Assembly (NCBI GenBank): GCA_009859145.1
Contig: VRVR01000008.1
Coordinates: 319,494 to 383,493, forward strand
From: Andalucia godoyi
Lineage: Eukaryota > Discoba > Jakobea > Jakobida > Andaluciidae
Reading direction: 5' to 3'
DNA length: 64,000 nucleotides
In this document: in pieces, positions 29,001-41,108 of the stretch
Layout: every line of letters begins with the position of its first letter
How positions within the stretch are numbered: the first letter of the stretch is position 1
Made by a program: the position numbers and the translations under genes
The notes under the pieces: generated by a model
Seen by the model: the letters and a program-made list of their open reading frames with translations, nothing else
Databases searched by the model: none
Told to the model about the DNA's origin: nothing

Positions 29001-31917
29001 GATTCCGTTGTGGACCCGACCCGACCCGCTCTTCATCGTAAACAATCTTCCGCGAAGAGGATTGTAGAATCTCATCAATGCTTTTGGACGCCATTTCGAA
29101 GCCTTGGTCTGCACCAGTGGCATTGAGCTCATACGCTCCGAAGCGCAAAAGACGGTCAATCATCTTCACGCGCTCCCTATCGGACGCCGCGGACGCCACA
29201 GCATTGGTGGCGTCCTTCGCAGATTCTTCAAACCCCATGCGCTGCATGACGGCCTGCTCAAGTCCCAGTTTTCGGCTCGCAACTTCGAACATATACGATT
29301 CATACGTGTTCTTCGTAACCAAACGATAGATCGTCACATCCTTGGTCTGTCCAATACGGTGCGCGCGTGCCTGAGCTTGCAAATCGTTTTGCGGATTCCA
29401 ATCTGAGTCATACAAAATGATGGTTGATGATGACGTCAAATTGATACCCAGCCCTCCTGCCTTGGTTGACAGCAAGAACACGAATACATTACTAGACGGA
29501 TTGTTGAAAGCGTCGATTGCTTTTTGACGATCACGACCGCTAATGTTCCCATCAATTCTCACAAACGTGTATCCCATGAAACGCATAAACGTTTCCAGCT
29601 TGTCAAGCATTCTCGTCATCTGGGAAAAAATGAGCACCTTCTCTCCAAGCGGTTTCAACTTTGCCAGCAACTTCCCAACCAACACCATTTTGCCAGAGTG
29701 GTTCACGAACAGCTGTTGCGGATCAGAACCTTGAGGAGCTGTCGAGGCAAGTTTTGCCTCGATGCCATCAATCAGATATGGGTGATTGCAGACTTTGCGC
29801 AGCTGCATTGCAATGTTTGAGAGCCGAGGGGCGGTGGATTTGATGTCGCCCTTTGCCACATTGTACGAGACCAAGAAGTTTCGGTTCTTCTCGTAAACGG
29901 CACGGTAAATGGTCTTTTGCGGTCCTGTCATCTCGACTTCTATCAGAATTTCCTCCTTTTTGGGAATGCTCTTTTCCACATCGTGTTTGAATCGCCGGAG
30001 CACGAAAGGCCGCATCTCGTTCTGCAGTGCATCAACACGGTCGGCATCCTTCATTTCACCGTAAACAGCCGAAAAATCCTCTTCACGAGGATACAAGGAC
30101 GGATTGAGAAAATGGAACAGGGCCCAAAGTTCTACAATCGAATTCTGCAACGGCGTACCCGTGAGCAGCAGCTTTCCTGGAGCACGGATCTGATTGAGCA
30201 GCACATCATAGAGCCGCGACTGTTTGTTCTTCAACCGGTGTCCTTCATCGACGACCATATACTGGAAATGGATCTTTGACAGACTTGCGGTTTCTGCCAG
30301 ACACATTTCATACGTAGTCAACATTACATTAAATTTAAGCAGCTGAGTCTTGTCGGTCTTGGCAAAGTAGAATTCAAACTGTTTGATTTCATCTCGGCTC
30401 TGTACTGTCCCGATGTATGAGATCACATTCATTTCTGACCACCGCTCAAACTCGCGCTCCCAGTTCCCAAGTGTCGACAGTGGCACGACAATGAGGTAAG
30501 GTCCCCAAAACCCGTTTCGAAACATGTGCTCCAGAAATGCGACGGTCTGGATCGTCTTGCCCAGTCCCATCTCATCCGCCAGCAAACAGTTCCTTCTGTG
30601 CATCCAATTGAAAATCAAAAAGTTCAATCCCTCTAGCTGGTACTCGAATAATCTGTTACCGTTCTTAAAATCTGGGCTCTCCTCAAGTTTGCGAAACGAC
30701 GACGGTGGTGGAATGGTCTTTGCGATTTTGTACGTCTCAAACCGCTTCTGCCGCACACGGAACTCTTTGAGCTTCACTTCGTACGTGGCGCATCTATCGA
30801 GCAGGATGGTTTCAAACTCCCAAGTGGAGTCAACATAATTCTGATCGCACCACTTGACAAAAACAACACGTCCATCCGGTCCGCTGTGCTCTGCAAGAAT
30901 GCGATCGATTTGAACAAACATTGGATCAAAAAAGTCTTCATCGTCTTCGTCCGTTGCATTCACTCCCTCGGCATCCACGCCGATGGCATTCGCTGCTGCT
31001 TCTTCCGGCACAAGATCGAGGAATCTTTTGAGCTTGCCCCTTTCTATGGACCCTTGGGCGACAATCTCCTCCTTGGAAACGGCAGCGCAATGAAGATACG
31101 ACATTCCCTTGAATTTCACAATGAACTTGCCATCCGAACGCTTCCTAAAGATTCGATCAATACCGCACGCAAGCAACTCTTTGCGTTCCCGTCTCGAGAC
31201 ATTGAATCTTCTCTTTGTGCCTTCTTCTTCTCCCGCTCCTTCACCATCATTACCATCATCATGATGATCGCTACCATGATCGCCATCGCCATTGTTACTA
31301 TCTGCAACAACACCAGCGCTGCTCTTCTCGTTACCCACGTTCGAATCACCAATGCCGCTAGCTGCATATCCTGCCGAACTAGAACTTGACGATTTTGACC
31401 TCTTTGCGGATCGTCGCTCGGCCCTTGTTTCTGCTTGCTCGTCGTCTTCAAGATCGGAAGAGCCAAGTTCGTTGTCGTACTTGACACCAGCAGGCAAGCG
31501 AGACGCCCGAACTGGTCGTTTTGGAGCAGAGTCCGAGTCCGAGTCTGCTGATGCTTTGGGAACCACTGGACCCGAGGATGCACTCGGTGCTGAAGGCGAT
31601 AATGAAGATGAGGCCATCGTCAGAGACGCCGGTTTGCGCTTAAGTGCCGGTTCGCTAGAACCAGCCGCAGACGAGGATGATCTTTTTCGAGCGCCAGAAG
31701 AAGAGGAAGGAGCAGCTGACGATGACGATGACAAAGAAGACGCATTAGTGTCGCCCGGACCCGTGGCCGAGGCCCCGCCACCGCCAGCTGAGATGCTCTT
31801 GTCAGAAGATGGATGCGCAGCTTTGGAGGACGACTTCACGAGCTTGAACACCCGTTCGTCATCGCTGCTAACAGCATACTCGTCAATGTCATCTGCGTCT
31901 TGCTGAGGCGGTTTCAT
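25786..31917 (-). CDS. CHD-type chromatin remodelling ATPase
   Basis: 2043 residues starting at ATG 31915-31917 (MKPPQQDADD); the longer frame adds 59 residues of 5' UTR. A Ser-rich acidic N-terminus is followed by two chromodomains at about 245-300 and 335-375 (VVFVKWCDQNYVDSTWE). The SNF2 ATPase begins near 420 and has Walker A DEMGLGKT near 449, the DEGH box in VVDEGHRLKN near 557, and LLTGTPLQN. The helicase C lobe ends with WNPQNDLQAQARAHRIGQT. The C-terminal 1000 residues are mostly unassigned, contain a WGLCED helical segment, and finish in polyserine. CHD proteins slide or space nucleosomes in the nucleus. The subfamily cannot be fixed by eye; no PHD fingers are seen. Confidence 0.95.
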
Positions 31918-32501
31918 GAGTGGAGCGATGTCGTATTGGTATGGTTGCGCGAGCGGACACGAAAACCCACAAGCCCAAGAACGCCGCCCTTCCCCGTAAA
32001 CAAGTTGAAGAATCGAGGCTCGCTCGGATGCATTTTGTATTCTGCCACACCGCTTGTCTTCCTGCTCACGCGAAACACGGCTCGCTCGGCACACATACAG
32101 CAGTTTTCTTCCTTCCAGGACGGACCTTTTTTTTTTTTTGTGTTCTTTAAAACATTTGACGCAGATACACTGACGTCGACTACCCGAGTGCGCATTGGCC
32201 AGAAACGAATAATTTCATTTGGTAAAGCCGGTCTCTCTCAAAACAAAAATCATAACCGCGAGGGACTCCATCTGAAAAACGTACAAAGGCATCATCTCGA
32301 TGGATATCCCCTGTTCTGACTGCCGCCGATAAAAAGTGCATCTTCTCCGTCTGTTTTGTTTTTTGTTTTGCTTGGAAATTACTGTTCATGACAAATGGGG
32401 AGCGGAACTAGCAGAGAAAATCGTATGTGGATTACTGAGATCTTTGGTTTGACTTTTGCAGCAGCAACAACAACAGGAAGAGAAAAGAAAAGAAAAAAGA
32501 A
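31918..32501. other. Divergent intergenic region between CHD and the ARM-like gene
   Basis: About 580 bp with a T-rich tract near 32128-32140. Short frames here are UTR translation. No RNA gene or repeat stands out; it presumably contains both promoters. Confidence 0.5.
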
Positions 32502-35500
32502 ATGTGTATCGGTATTAATAATAGCAATAATAACCAACTAGGCTTTGAGTCGGTACTGAAGCTCTCAAGCTCCTTGGATTCGCACAAACAGCTGGAAAGT
32601 TTGCAAATTTTCGAAGACATTCTGCTGAAACCAGTTCTGAAGGACATTCAAAAGGAGTCCGTGGTCATTATATTCCAGAGACTGATGCACAGTGAGCAGC
32701 GGTCTGTTGTTCAGTGGACTTCAAGGCTGCTGGCGCCGGCAGTGAAGCACGAAATTCTTGTCCCGCTGTTCTTCAAACAAATGGACCCGGATCAGAACGT
32801 GTTCATATACTTCGTGCAGTTTCCAGACGAAGTTGTGGTGTTCAGCGGACTGCAGGCCTTGCTGCTGGTCTCCGCAGATGCCATCCACAGAAATTTGATT
32901 CTTCATGAAGAATTCGTGAAGTATGTAGACTATCTCGCGCAGTCCGGGTCCGTCGTTTGTGCCAGGCTTTGCTGCTCCATATTCGCAAACCTCTGCAAGA
33001 CAGGTACGTTTTTCCGTCATTTTTTTCGAGTTCGTTCTTGTTCTTTTTATTTTATTTTAAATGTTTAATATGGTGTATTGGTTGTCGTTGTACTAAACAA
33101 AAATGACGTTCCTGTTCCTGCAGACGAGGGTAAGTCATGCATTCTTGCGAAACAGTCTCGAATTACTTCGATGATTTTTACCCTTCAGGGATCTTCGAAG
33201 GCGGAGGACATTGCCACGTATTTGGATGCGCTGCGGAGCTTGTTTCTGACGGGTCCGAGGGGAGAGAAGGTAGTGGATCTACTGTTTTCGTGCATTACGT
33301 TGGATGAGCTGTTGCACCTCTGCAGCCACAGCGACGCTCGTGTTCAGATGACAGCATATAGTCTGGTATCGAGCTTTGCGGATGGAGACGTTGCCAATCT
33401 TCCGCAGTTCCGGTATGAAGATGCCGAAGCTGGCGATGCATTCTTCGAAAGGCAGACAGAAAGAGCCGTGCAGACGTTTTCTCTCGGAATTGTGAAGCGG
33501 ATGATGGGCTCACTGCGTAAGTATCCAAACAACCCAGGTCTGAGTTCATCTGTTGCAAGTTTGTTCTGTTCGTTGTCAGTCGAAGTCTCGATCATCAGTG
33601 ACTTGTATAATGTGTATGGCCATGCTGTCATCAAGCTGCTGCTGAAATCCACGGAAGCGGCCACTCTCAAGTTTTTGTTTGTGGCCTGCCGAAACGTTCT
33701 GCAGTTTTCTTCAGTTCGTATTGCATTTGAAAAAGACGGCCTTCTGAAACCACTTCTCGCAAAAATTCGAGCGTTCATTGCACAGTGGCAAGACAACACT
33801 GGTATGTATGAACAGTGCTTGCATATTGTCGCACTCTTGTGCGATGAGAAATCGATTTTCCCAGACATCATGGAGTCCGGAATTATGGACGCTGTCGGCA
33901 ATGCTTTTCAGAAGTTTCCATCCGAAGAGACGAGGTTGACCGCACTTCGATGCTTGGCGCTCGGTGGTGGATCGGAATCGCACATGGAAACCATGTCCAG
34001 CAGAGTTGGGGCTGAGGGATTTTACCAGCTACTGTCTCAACAGCAGGTCCAGTACACGTTGCCTGCGGCGTCTCTGCTAGCAAAAGTTACAGATCCTGCT
34101 TACTACGCGTCGGCCCGGTTTTCAGAATCGTTCTGCGAGCTTGATGGCATTCGTGCTCTCTGGGAGATAATCGATCGCGATCGTGACGACTTTGGGCTGC
34201 TCCTCAGTTGTGTTGCCTGCATTGCCAACATCTCGGACACAGTTTCCTGCCAGAAGAGCGTTATGAGCGTCGTACCTCCCAAGTTTTTTGTCGATCTCTT
34301 GCTGCGACCGGAGTCCAGTCTTCGGCTGCTGGGCACCCGTGCCCTGCGTTCTCTGAGTCAAGGAGAAGCCGAATTAAAGACACTCATCGTGGAAAACGGT
34401 ATTCCTGCGATCTGCGAGTACCAAGAAAAACTTGACGAAGGTATGAACGAGCACGCTACCGCGGTCATCCGCAACATTGTGGACGACCCAGCCCTGATCG
34501 ACTCCGCGATTGAGAAAGGCGGTCTCGAGATTCTCCAGCGCTCTCTCTTTCGAAAATCCCAGGTCACGGCCTCCTGTGCGCTCGAATCCTTCGCAATCAT
34601 CACTAGTCGATCGGATCTTCAGTCCCTGATTGTCGGTGACTCCTTCGGTCAAATTGTCGAATGGTCTCTCACACCACGGCTCTCTGTACGGTTACCCGCA
34701 GTTCAAACACTTGCGAACTGCCTTCTCAACGACAGTTCCTTTTCTATTTTCGGAGAGACGTGCCACCCCAACGTGGACTGCTTTTTACGCGGAGAAGTCC
34801 TGGAGAAGCTGCTTCAGTTCTTTTCTCATGACATGCACGAGAGTGTGGCCGTGCAAGAATCCCGCATTCTTGCTTGTCTGTCCCTTTCACCGAATTTCGC
34901 TGCGACTGCCATCGAGAACAACTTGATTCCGGAGCTTTGCTTGTTTCTTCAGCAGGCTTCGACTGTGAATTCGACACTCCTGTTCAACATCGGTCTATCC
35001 CTAGGCAGAATACTGCGAGCTGTCGCAAAGCCGATTTTGGAAAACCCGTATTCCACTCAAACCGCAAAAGAGAAAGAAATGCTAAAAGAGCTTCAGGAAG
35101 ATCGAGCGGACGAAGCACTCTTCAGCCTTTTCTCGACGTGCAACGACTCGTCTCTGACGTTCTTCGCTCTCCAAGCAGCCTTTTCCACCATCCAGATTTC
35201 TGATCTTGCACTGGATCGATTTCTCAAAGCTCAGGGCCTGGAGTTTCTTATTGACGCACTGAACAGCGAATTCAAAGGAATGGAGACTCTCTGTGTGGAA
35301 GTTCTTCGGTACATTTCTTCCGTTGCGTCGGACGAAAGACGAAGAATTATGATGCGGACATGGGGTGAGAAGCGATTTGTGAACTGGATCGTTCGCACAA
35401 GGTCTCGGCCGTTTGCTTGGAGGGCGTACGACATTTTCATAGACTTTTGCGAGCTGGTGAAATGGCATCTTTCTGCATCCATTGATTTCCTCTTTTCCCT

Positions 35501-38500
35501 GCTGAATGATCGCGAACAGTTGAAGATCAACAGCACCCTGTTTTCGACGCAGCAGTCCTTGTCGTCGTCTCCGCGGTCGGCTTCCTCTCCTTCACCCTTT
35601 ACGATATCCGGGTCTCACAGTTCTCCCGGAGATTTCACGCCATCTCCTGCTGTGAATGACGGCACGCAGCCGGGGACATCGACGAACATGACGTTCGCAA
35701 CGTCGTCAAGCGCACAGTCTCCTGGAGCTTCCACTCCGGGGTCCGAAACTCCGGTACAGCGAGAAGCGCGACCGGTGGACGCCGCAAAGCTGAGATGTAC
35801 GGTTGTGCGGTACCTGCACATCTTTGTACAAAAGGATCTTGGACTCGAAAGATTCCGTGTTCCCACGCACATCAGCAGTCTGGGAAATTTTCTTCTGACA
35901 TCAAAAGAAGAAGAGGGAAAGTTTTACGTCGTTGACATGCTTCGCCTGCTTTCGAAGCACGAACAGTTTCACGAGGAGTTACTGACGTCCTTTTCTCAGA
36001 ATGCATTAATTATTGCGTCTGTCATTCGTAATCCTATGCGTACCCATCGCTCTTTTGGATTTTTTCTTTTGAATATTATCAGCAACAGCGACGTTGCGGT
36101 GAAAGTTTGTTCCCCATACATTGTCCGATGCCTTCTGGATCTTGCAATGGTGTGCTTGAGAGATCTTGACGAAGAGCAAGCAGCGGAACAGTGCATCAGC
36201 TCCTTGACTCGTCTGTGCAAAGGAGAAAATGGAGAAGAAGCCCTGTCTCAGGTAGACATGCTGTTTACTGTCCTCGCACAACTCACGCACGAATTCTTGC
36301 ACATCGAAGACTTCTTTGAAGCTGTTGTCGAATTCTTCTACGCCGCCTTTCTGAAGAGAAATCTTCGAGAAAAAGCCCATAAAGAAGGTGCGGCATTGTT
36401 TGTCCTGCGGCTGGCCCAAAGAAGACCCGAAATTCGGAAGATGCCTGTGCGAGCGACTTTGCTGGAAACCGTCTACCAGCTGTGGCTCCCATTGCAGTTT
36501 CGTAGCCTATTTTACGGGAGGCACCCGCCTGTCCAGCTCGGCTCCTTGACGTTGCCCGACTTCTCTGTGACGGACACAATCTGGAACTATGAAAAGCATG
36601 GCCATCTGCGAGAGCGCTGCGTTGCTTGTCGCATTCTTGGTGAAATGTCGAGTCCTTCTGAGGAAGTGATTACTCGCGGAGCACACGAATTTGATGCGGC
36701 AGTTGCGGCCGTTCCGCCAGACAAGGTTTTTAGGGCTTGTTTTGAGCTTGCTACTGGAAATGAACGTTCTGGAATCCCAAGAGAACCTGGACGGGATGCT
36801 TCATTTCAGTGGGAAGGAATCCGGTCCGCCTTTCGAGTAATTCAGAAGTCTGCCGAGCAATGTGCAAGCCTGCAAGAAACCCGTCTTCTCATGTATATTT
36901 GCTTCAATGCAGACCGAGACACGTTGTTTTGGGCCATCAAGTTGACAGAGGCTATGCTGGGCAAGTCTGCCTTCATTGAGCACTGCAGAGACGTGCTGTT
37001 ATTTTCTGGGATGTTCAGTTGCTCGTTGTCCCAAAGCGAAGTTCTACAGACAGTCGGACGGCTGGCGCTCTTAGCGACACCTGCAGATTCGCACATCTGG
37101 ATCCAAAGACAGGTTCTGAACTACGGAAAACTTCTCAAGAAGAATGATGAACAACTGGTGTCGCACCTTCTCCAAGCACTTCCCCACATGTGTAAGAAAC
37201 TGTCGCTGCATCCGTTTGTCGGCAGGTCCCACATATTTATGTTTCTTGAAGAGAAAAAACAGGCTTTATCGTCGCCATCTCTTCAGGCGATTGCCGTCGC
37301 TCTCGCTCGCATTTCGTCACAAGGAAAGCTTGTGGACAGCATTGTGTCCGACAATGGCATCTTTCTGCTGCGTTACGTGGTCGATCACTGTGAGACAGAG
37401 GAGTCGCGGATCTCAGTCATACGTGTGTTGTATGACTTGTGTCATCACGGCGACATTGGAACGCATCTCCAAATTATCCGATTGCAATTCATCTCATGGC
37501 TGTCGATACAGTTCCGAACGTTTGCGGAAGCGGAACCTCGGAAGCAGATCTTGCAAATTTGGGCATCGCTCTGTCGGTATACAGAATGCATCACACAGTG
37601 CTCGGAGGTCAGCTTTCTGCACGGAACATTTGCGGAATACGTATGCTCGTCTCCAGACGTTCCCGTGCGGCACATGACCTTGATATCCGAAATGTATGAG
37701 AAACTGGCGTACTTTCCTGAGCTCTATTCCGGTTTGTTGACAGGAACGTCCATGCAGGCACTAAAATCCTTCTTGACGCACAAGGCCGCGGATTCGAAAG
37801 AGAGCATCTTATCTGCGCTCTGCACTGTGGCATCCGAGGCCGAGTCTCACAGGTTTCTGTGTTCCGACGAACAGTTCATATCCATTATCATTGAAAAACT
37901 TACGGTGCCCACGGAAAGTCACGCACATGTTCTGGAGATTATTGGGCATCTCACATGGAAAAGCCCGCACACACTGAAGTCGCTGCTGAACAGGAATGTT
38001 TTGCATTCACTGATGCTTCTGATTTCTTCACCAGAGCCACAGATCCGATATGCTGCCGCAAAGCCTCTTGCAAGTGTCTGTGAGGTGGCTCCCCATGATG
38101 TATTCATGCGGGGCGGTGCGCACGAGCTGTGCCGCGTCCTTGCTGGGGGCGTTGCGGACGACCAACCGTCGGTAATTTTCCATGCTGCACGCGGCATTGC
38201 TGCTCTTTGTCGAAAATTACCGGTGGTCATCCCCATATTCATCAAGCAGAATGTCCTGGCAATGTGCACACACATTCTGAAAAGACACTTTAAGTCGCTT
38301 GATACATGGAGAGAGGCTTTGCAAATTGTTCTGTTCCTGATCAAGGAGGACAACGGGGTTCTTGAGGAGTTCTTTCAAGCAGAAGGGCCTTCACTTGTCC
38401 TACGCTGCATGCCTGATATACTTGACCAGGCGCCTGCAGGAAATGCACCGGCGGCAGACAGTCTCATCATGTCCTATTTTCGTGCCTCGCATACCCGAGA

Positions 38501-39839
38501 AGCGTGGTACAAGCATCGCCATCTGATCAAGTACGCTTGGGCAAAGGAAAAGCTGGTAGGGTATTACAAGCAGATCCCAAACGAGAACGCCACAGAACCC
38601 CCGAAGCTTTTCAAGCCCCGGAGTTTGAGTGATTACATGAATCTCGACGCGGATGCGGGGATTGTTGAATTTGACCCTGAAACTGTTGAGCAAGAGGCTC
38701 AGAGACTAAAGAAAGAAAAGCTCCGGGCCTGGAGAGCAAAGTACAAAGAGGTGACAAAACTCCAGCGTCCAAGCAAGGAAATCGGCAAAGATCAGGAAAA
38801 TGGTCGCAGCAACTCGAACGCAAACGTGCACTGCGCATCTGGAATTTCGGACGAGGAAAAAGAAGACATCCCAACCTACATGCGCGTCATATTGCGCGTT
38901 CTAGATGACAGGTGGATCAGCACGCCAATCTACGAATCTTCCTTGTTTGAATCACCGCAAACCGTTCCGACAGTGCGAGAGACCGGGGATGAGCAATGGT
39001 TCGTGGAGCCGGATCCCGACTTGTACTCGATTTTCGCCTCCACAACAGACATTGTGGAGCACATTTGTTCGAAGAAAGAACGCGCAAGGCTGTCGTTTTC
39101 CACGGACAAGCGGGTACACGACTTTCTATGTTGGGTATTCAGAAATTGTGGCGGCATTGATACCCTCACGTCGGCTGCCAAGTGCGTGGCACACATAACC
39201 GAAAATGAAGAGGCAGTCTTGCATTACATTGACGGAGGATGCCTTGAGCCACTCTGCGTTTGCGTCAACTTGTCTATCTATTTCGAGGCGTTTCCGACAG
39301 AGAAGCGACTTCCTGAGCTTTTTCTCGCGCTGCAACGGGCATCTGTCAAGGCTCTGGCGAACATTCTTGTGGAAGAGAGAGGACGGGATCTTGTTGTGGA
39401 AGACGATGTCTTTGGTCTTGAGCTGCTTACATTCACGTCAAAAGATAAGGTTGTCTCGACCTATGCATCGATTGGTTTGGCGAATTACCGGATGGACTCC
39501 ATTTATCTCCGAACGTCTCTTGCTGTTCGACGGCGAAAACTGTCTACCAGAACTGGAGTCCCAGTGCTCGTTTCTACGGACAGCTTCTGCAGCGATGTCG
39601 ATGCACGATCGCCGAGGTCCCAGCCGTCTTCACAACTGGAACATACGCTCGACGGCGATCGCACGTGGATGGCCAACCAAGAGGCAGTCCATGAATCGCG
39701 GCACGAAAAGCAAGATCTCGTTACAGACATCTTACCGCCAATTTCATCATCCCCACCACACGAACAGCCGCCAAACGACTTTATCCGGCATTGGAGCGAA
39801 GAACTGCGACACCATCGAACGTCACCAACCGATGTGTAA
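32502..39839 (+). CDS. Giant armadillo/HEAT-like repeat protein, two exons
   Basis: Exon 1 at 32502-33003 and exon 2 at 33124-39839 flank a 120-bp intron (GTACGT...CTGCAG, phase 1; the codon GAC is split), giving 2405 residues. The protein is built from repeated amphipathic helical pairs typical of ARM/HEAT solenoids (for example ALRCLALGGG, LLGTRALRSLSQG and VIFHAARGIAALCRK). A Ser/Pro/Thr-rich linker lies around residues 990-1080. The C-terminal 350 residues include a KEKLRAWRAKYKEV helix and end in a disordered tail. I do not recognise an orthologue. Large ARM proteins of this kind scaffold cilia or trafficking machinery. A second GTAAGT just inside exon 2 would give an out-of-frame product. 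Confidence 0.88.
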
Positions 39840-39929
39840 AAATGCGGAGAACTATTCGAAGCGAAACCAACGCGCATGCGCGGCGCCCCGGGTAAGCACT
39901 ACCGGTATGTACAGGTACATAAAGAGCTA

Positions 39930-40586
39930 TCAATCCGGGAGGACGATGACGGAGCATACCGTGTCGCCTTTCAGAAACACCCACGACAGATTCCGTTGTA
40001 TGTTCTTCAGAAGCTTCTTGCCTTCAGGCTGGTGCGGATGCTCCGGTACGTTGTCCGTGTATTGCTGTACGCAGTTTCGAAGAATGAGGTTGCAGTGCTT
40101 GTCGAATGCCTCGAGGTAGCCAACAATGCTCCCAAACAACCTGTCGACCTTGCGAATCTTTACGCAGACCTGCTTTTTGCCGCGAACACACTCTTGCAGC
40201 AGCACGAACGGACCAAGGGCATCTCTTGCTTTCGCCGACTTGTCATGCACCAACTTGCCAAATGAATTCCAGGCCGTGGGCTGATTGCGGAGTCTTTCTT
40301 CTGCTTCCTTTTCTTTCTGAATCCGTCTGCGCGTCTGTTCCTCCTGATACGCCTTTGCATGCTCAACGCGGTTCTGAAACTCCGCCGATTCCAAATATTC
40401 TGTTTTAGCAACAGATGCAGCTCCGTCAATGCGATTCGGGTCACTTGGAGGCAACAGCATGCGACATTTCGACAGGTTGTCCAACGGAGCCACCGCCCGA
40501 TTCGGAACGTGCACTCTCGCCGCATCCGGTTCGCGCAGACACTGCAAAAAGTCACATTCCGAAGACGTCAAATCCAGCTTGTCCAT
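39930..40586 (-). CDS. LSM11: LSm-domain protein, Lsm11-like
   Basis: 218 residues starting at ATG 40584-40586 (MDKLDLTSSECDF); the 54 extra residues of the longer frame are hydrophobic 5' UTR translation. The N-terminal half is charged and helical. The Sm fold begins at GPFVLLQECVRGKKQVCVK and continues through GSIVGYLEAFDKHCNLIL to a final strand, IQRNLSWVFLKGDTVCSVIVL. The GPxxxLxxCVRxKxQV start, the AFDKxxN motif and the late Sm2-like strand separated by an insert are the layout of Lsm11. In animals that protein replaces SmD2 in the U7 snRNP, which processes histone pre-mRNA 3' ends. A more general LSm protein cannot be excluded. It converges on the ARM gene with a 90-bp gap. Confidence 0.7.
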   Translation of the reverse strand: MDKLDLTSSECDFLQCLREPDAARVHVPNRAVAPLDNLSKCRMLLPPSDPNRIDGAASVAKTEYLESAEFQNRVEHAKAYQEEQTRRRIQKEKEAEERLRNQPTAWNSFGKLVHDKSAKARDALGPFVLLQECVRGKKQVCVKIRKVDRLFGSIVGYLEAFDKHCNLILRNCVQQYTDNVPEHPHQPEGKKLLKNIQRNLSWVFLKGDTVCSVIVLPD

Positions 40587-41108
40587 CAGAAAGAACAAAA
40601 CCAAAATAAAATAAAACAAACACAAACAATAAAACAATAAAACAATAAAACAACAACAACAACCCCACTCACTCTCCGTCTTCTTCCGTTCCTCACGGCC
40701 GTCGTCTAGCGTTGAGCGTTCCCTTCTCTTCGTGTTTTCACCAACCAAAAAAATAATAATGAGGACGCTTCCATAAGATTCAATTCAGAAATTCCAGCAG
40801 TTCCTCAAATCGGTCTTCTTTTTCCCCTTTCCGTTTCTCTCTCGTTTCCTTTTCCCTTTTGTCTGTTATCCGCTGTCTGTCGTCCCTTGGATTTTGTTTG
40901 TTGAACCCATTCCCCTTTTCCTTTTTCCCTTTCTCCCGTTTCACCTTGGACTTCGTTGTGTCACATAAAATTTTGAATAAAAGCACTGCTGTGTTCGTAT
41001 TTTGATGTTTCACCGTGTTTATTTGGCACCACATCCTCCTCGCACTTCGCCGCACGTTGTCGGTTTGTCTATTTCGTCTGTTTCATACTTGTACATTTTC
41101 AGAACCCG
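40587..41108. other. Intergenic region upstream of Lsm11-like and of the Fanzor relic
   Basis: About 520 bp, pyrimidine-rich on the plus strand at 40800-40940. A minus-strand frame (40780-41055, 91 residues, Lys/Glu-rich, ending ELLEFLN) is open but low complexity and is not called. A polypyrimidine-AG (TTTTCAG, about 41097-41103) sits just before the Fanzor ATG and could be a splice acceptor. No left terminal repeat matching the downstream element was found here. Confidence 0.45.

Noticed and set aside
33126-33189. Second intron just inside exon 2 of the ARM gene (GTAAGT...TTCAG)
   Set aside because: Splicing it out (59 bp) breaks the reading frame, whereas leaving it in keeps one continuous frame.
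39205-40119. 304-codon frame overlapping the ARM gene end and Lsm11-like
   Set aside because: Shifted frame of the ARM gene running into the antisense of Lsm11-like; composition is Arg/Ser-rich and random-like.
40780-41055. 91-codon Lys/Glu-rich minus-strand frame
   Set aside because: It arises from a pyrimidine-rich tract on the plus strand; its end looks protein-like but there is no support for a gene or exon partners.
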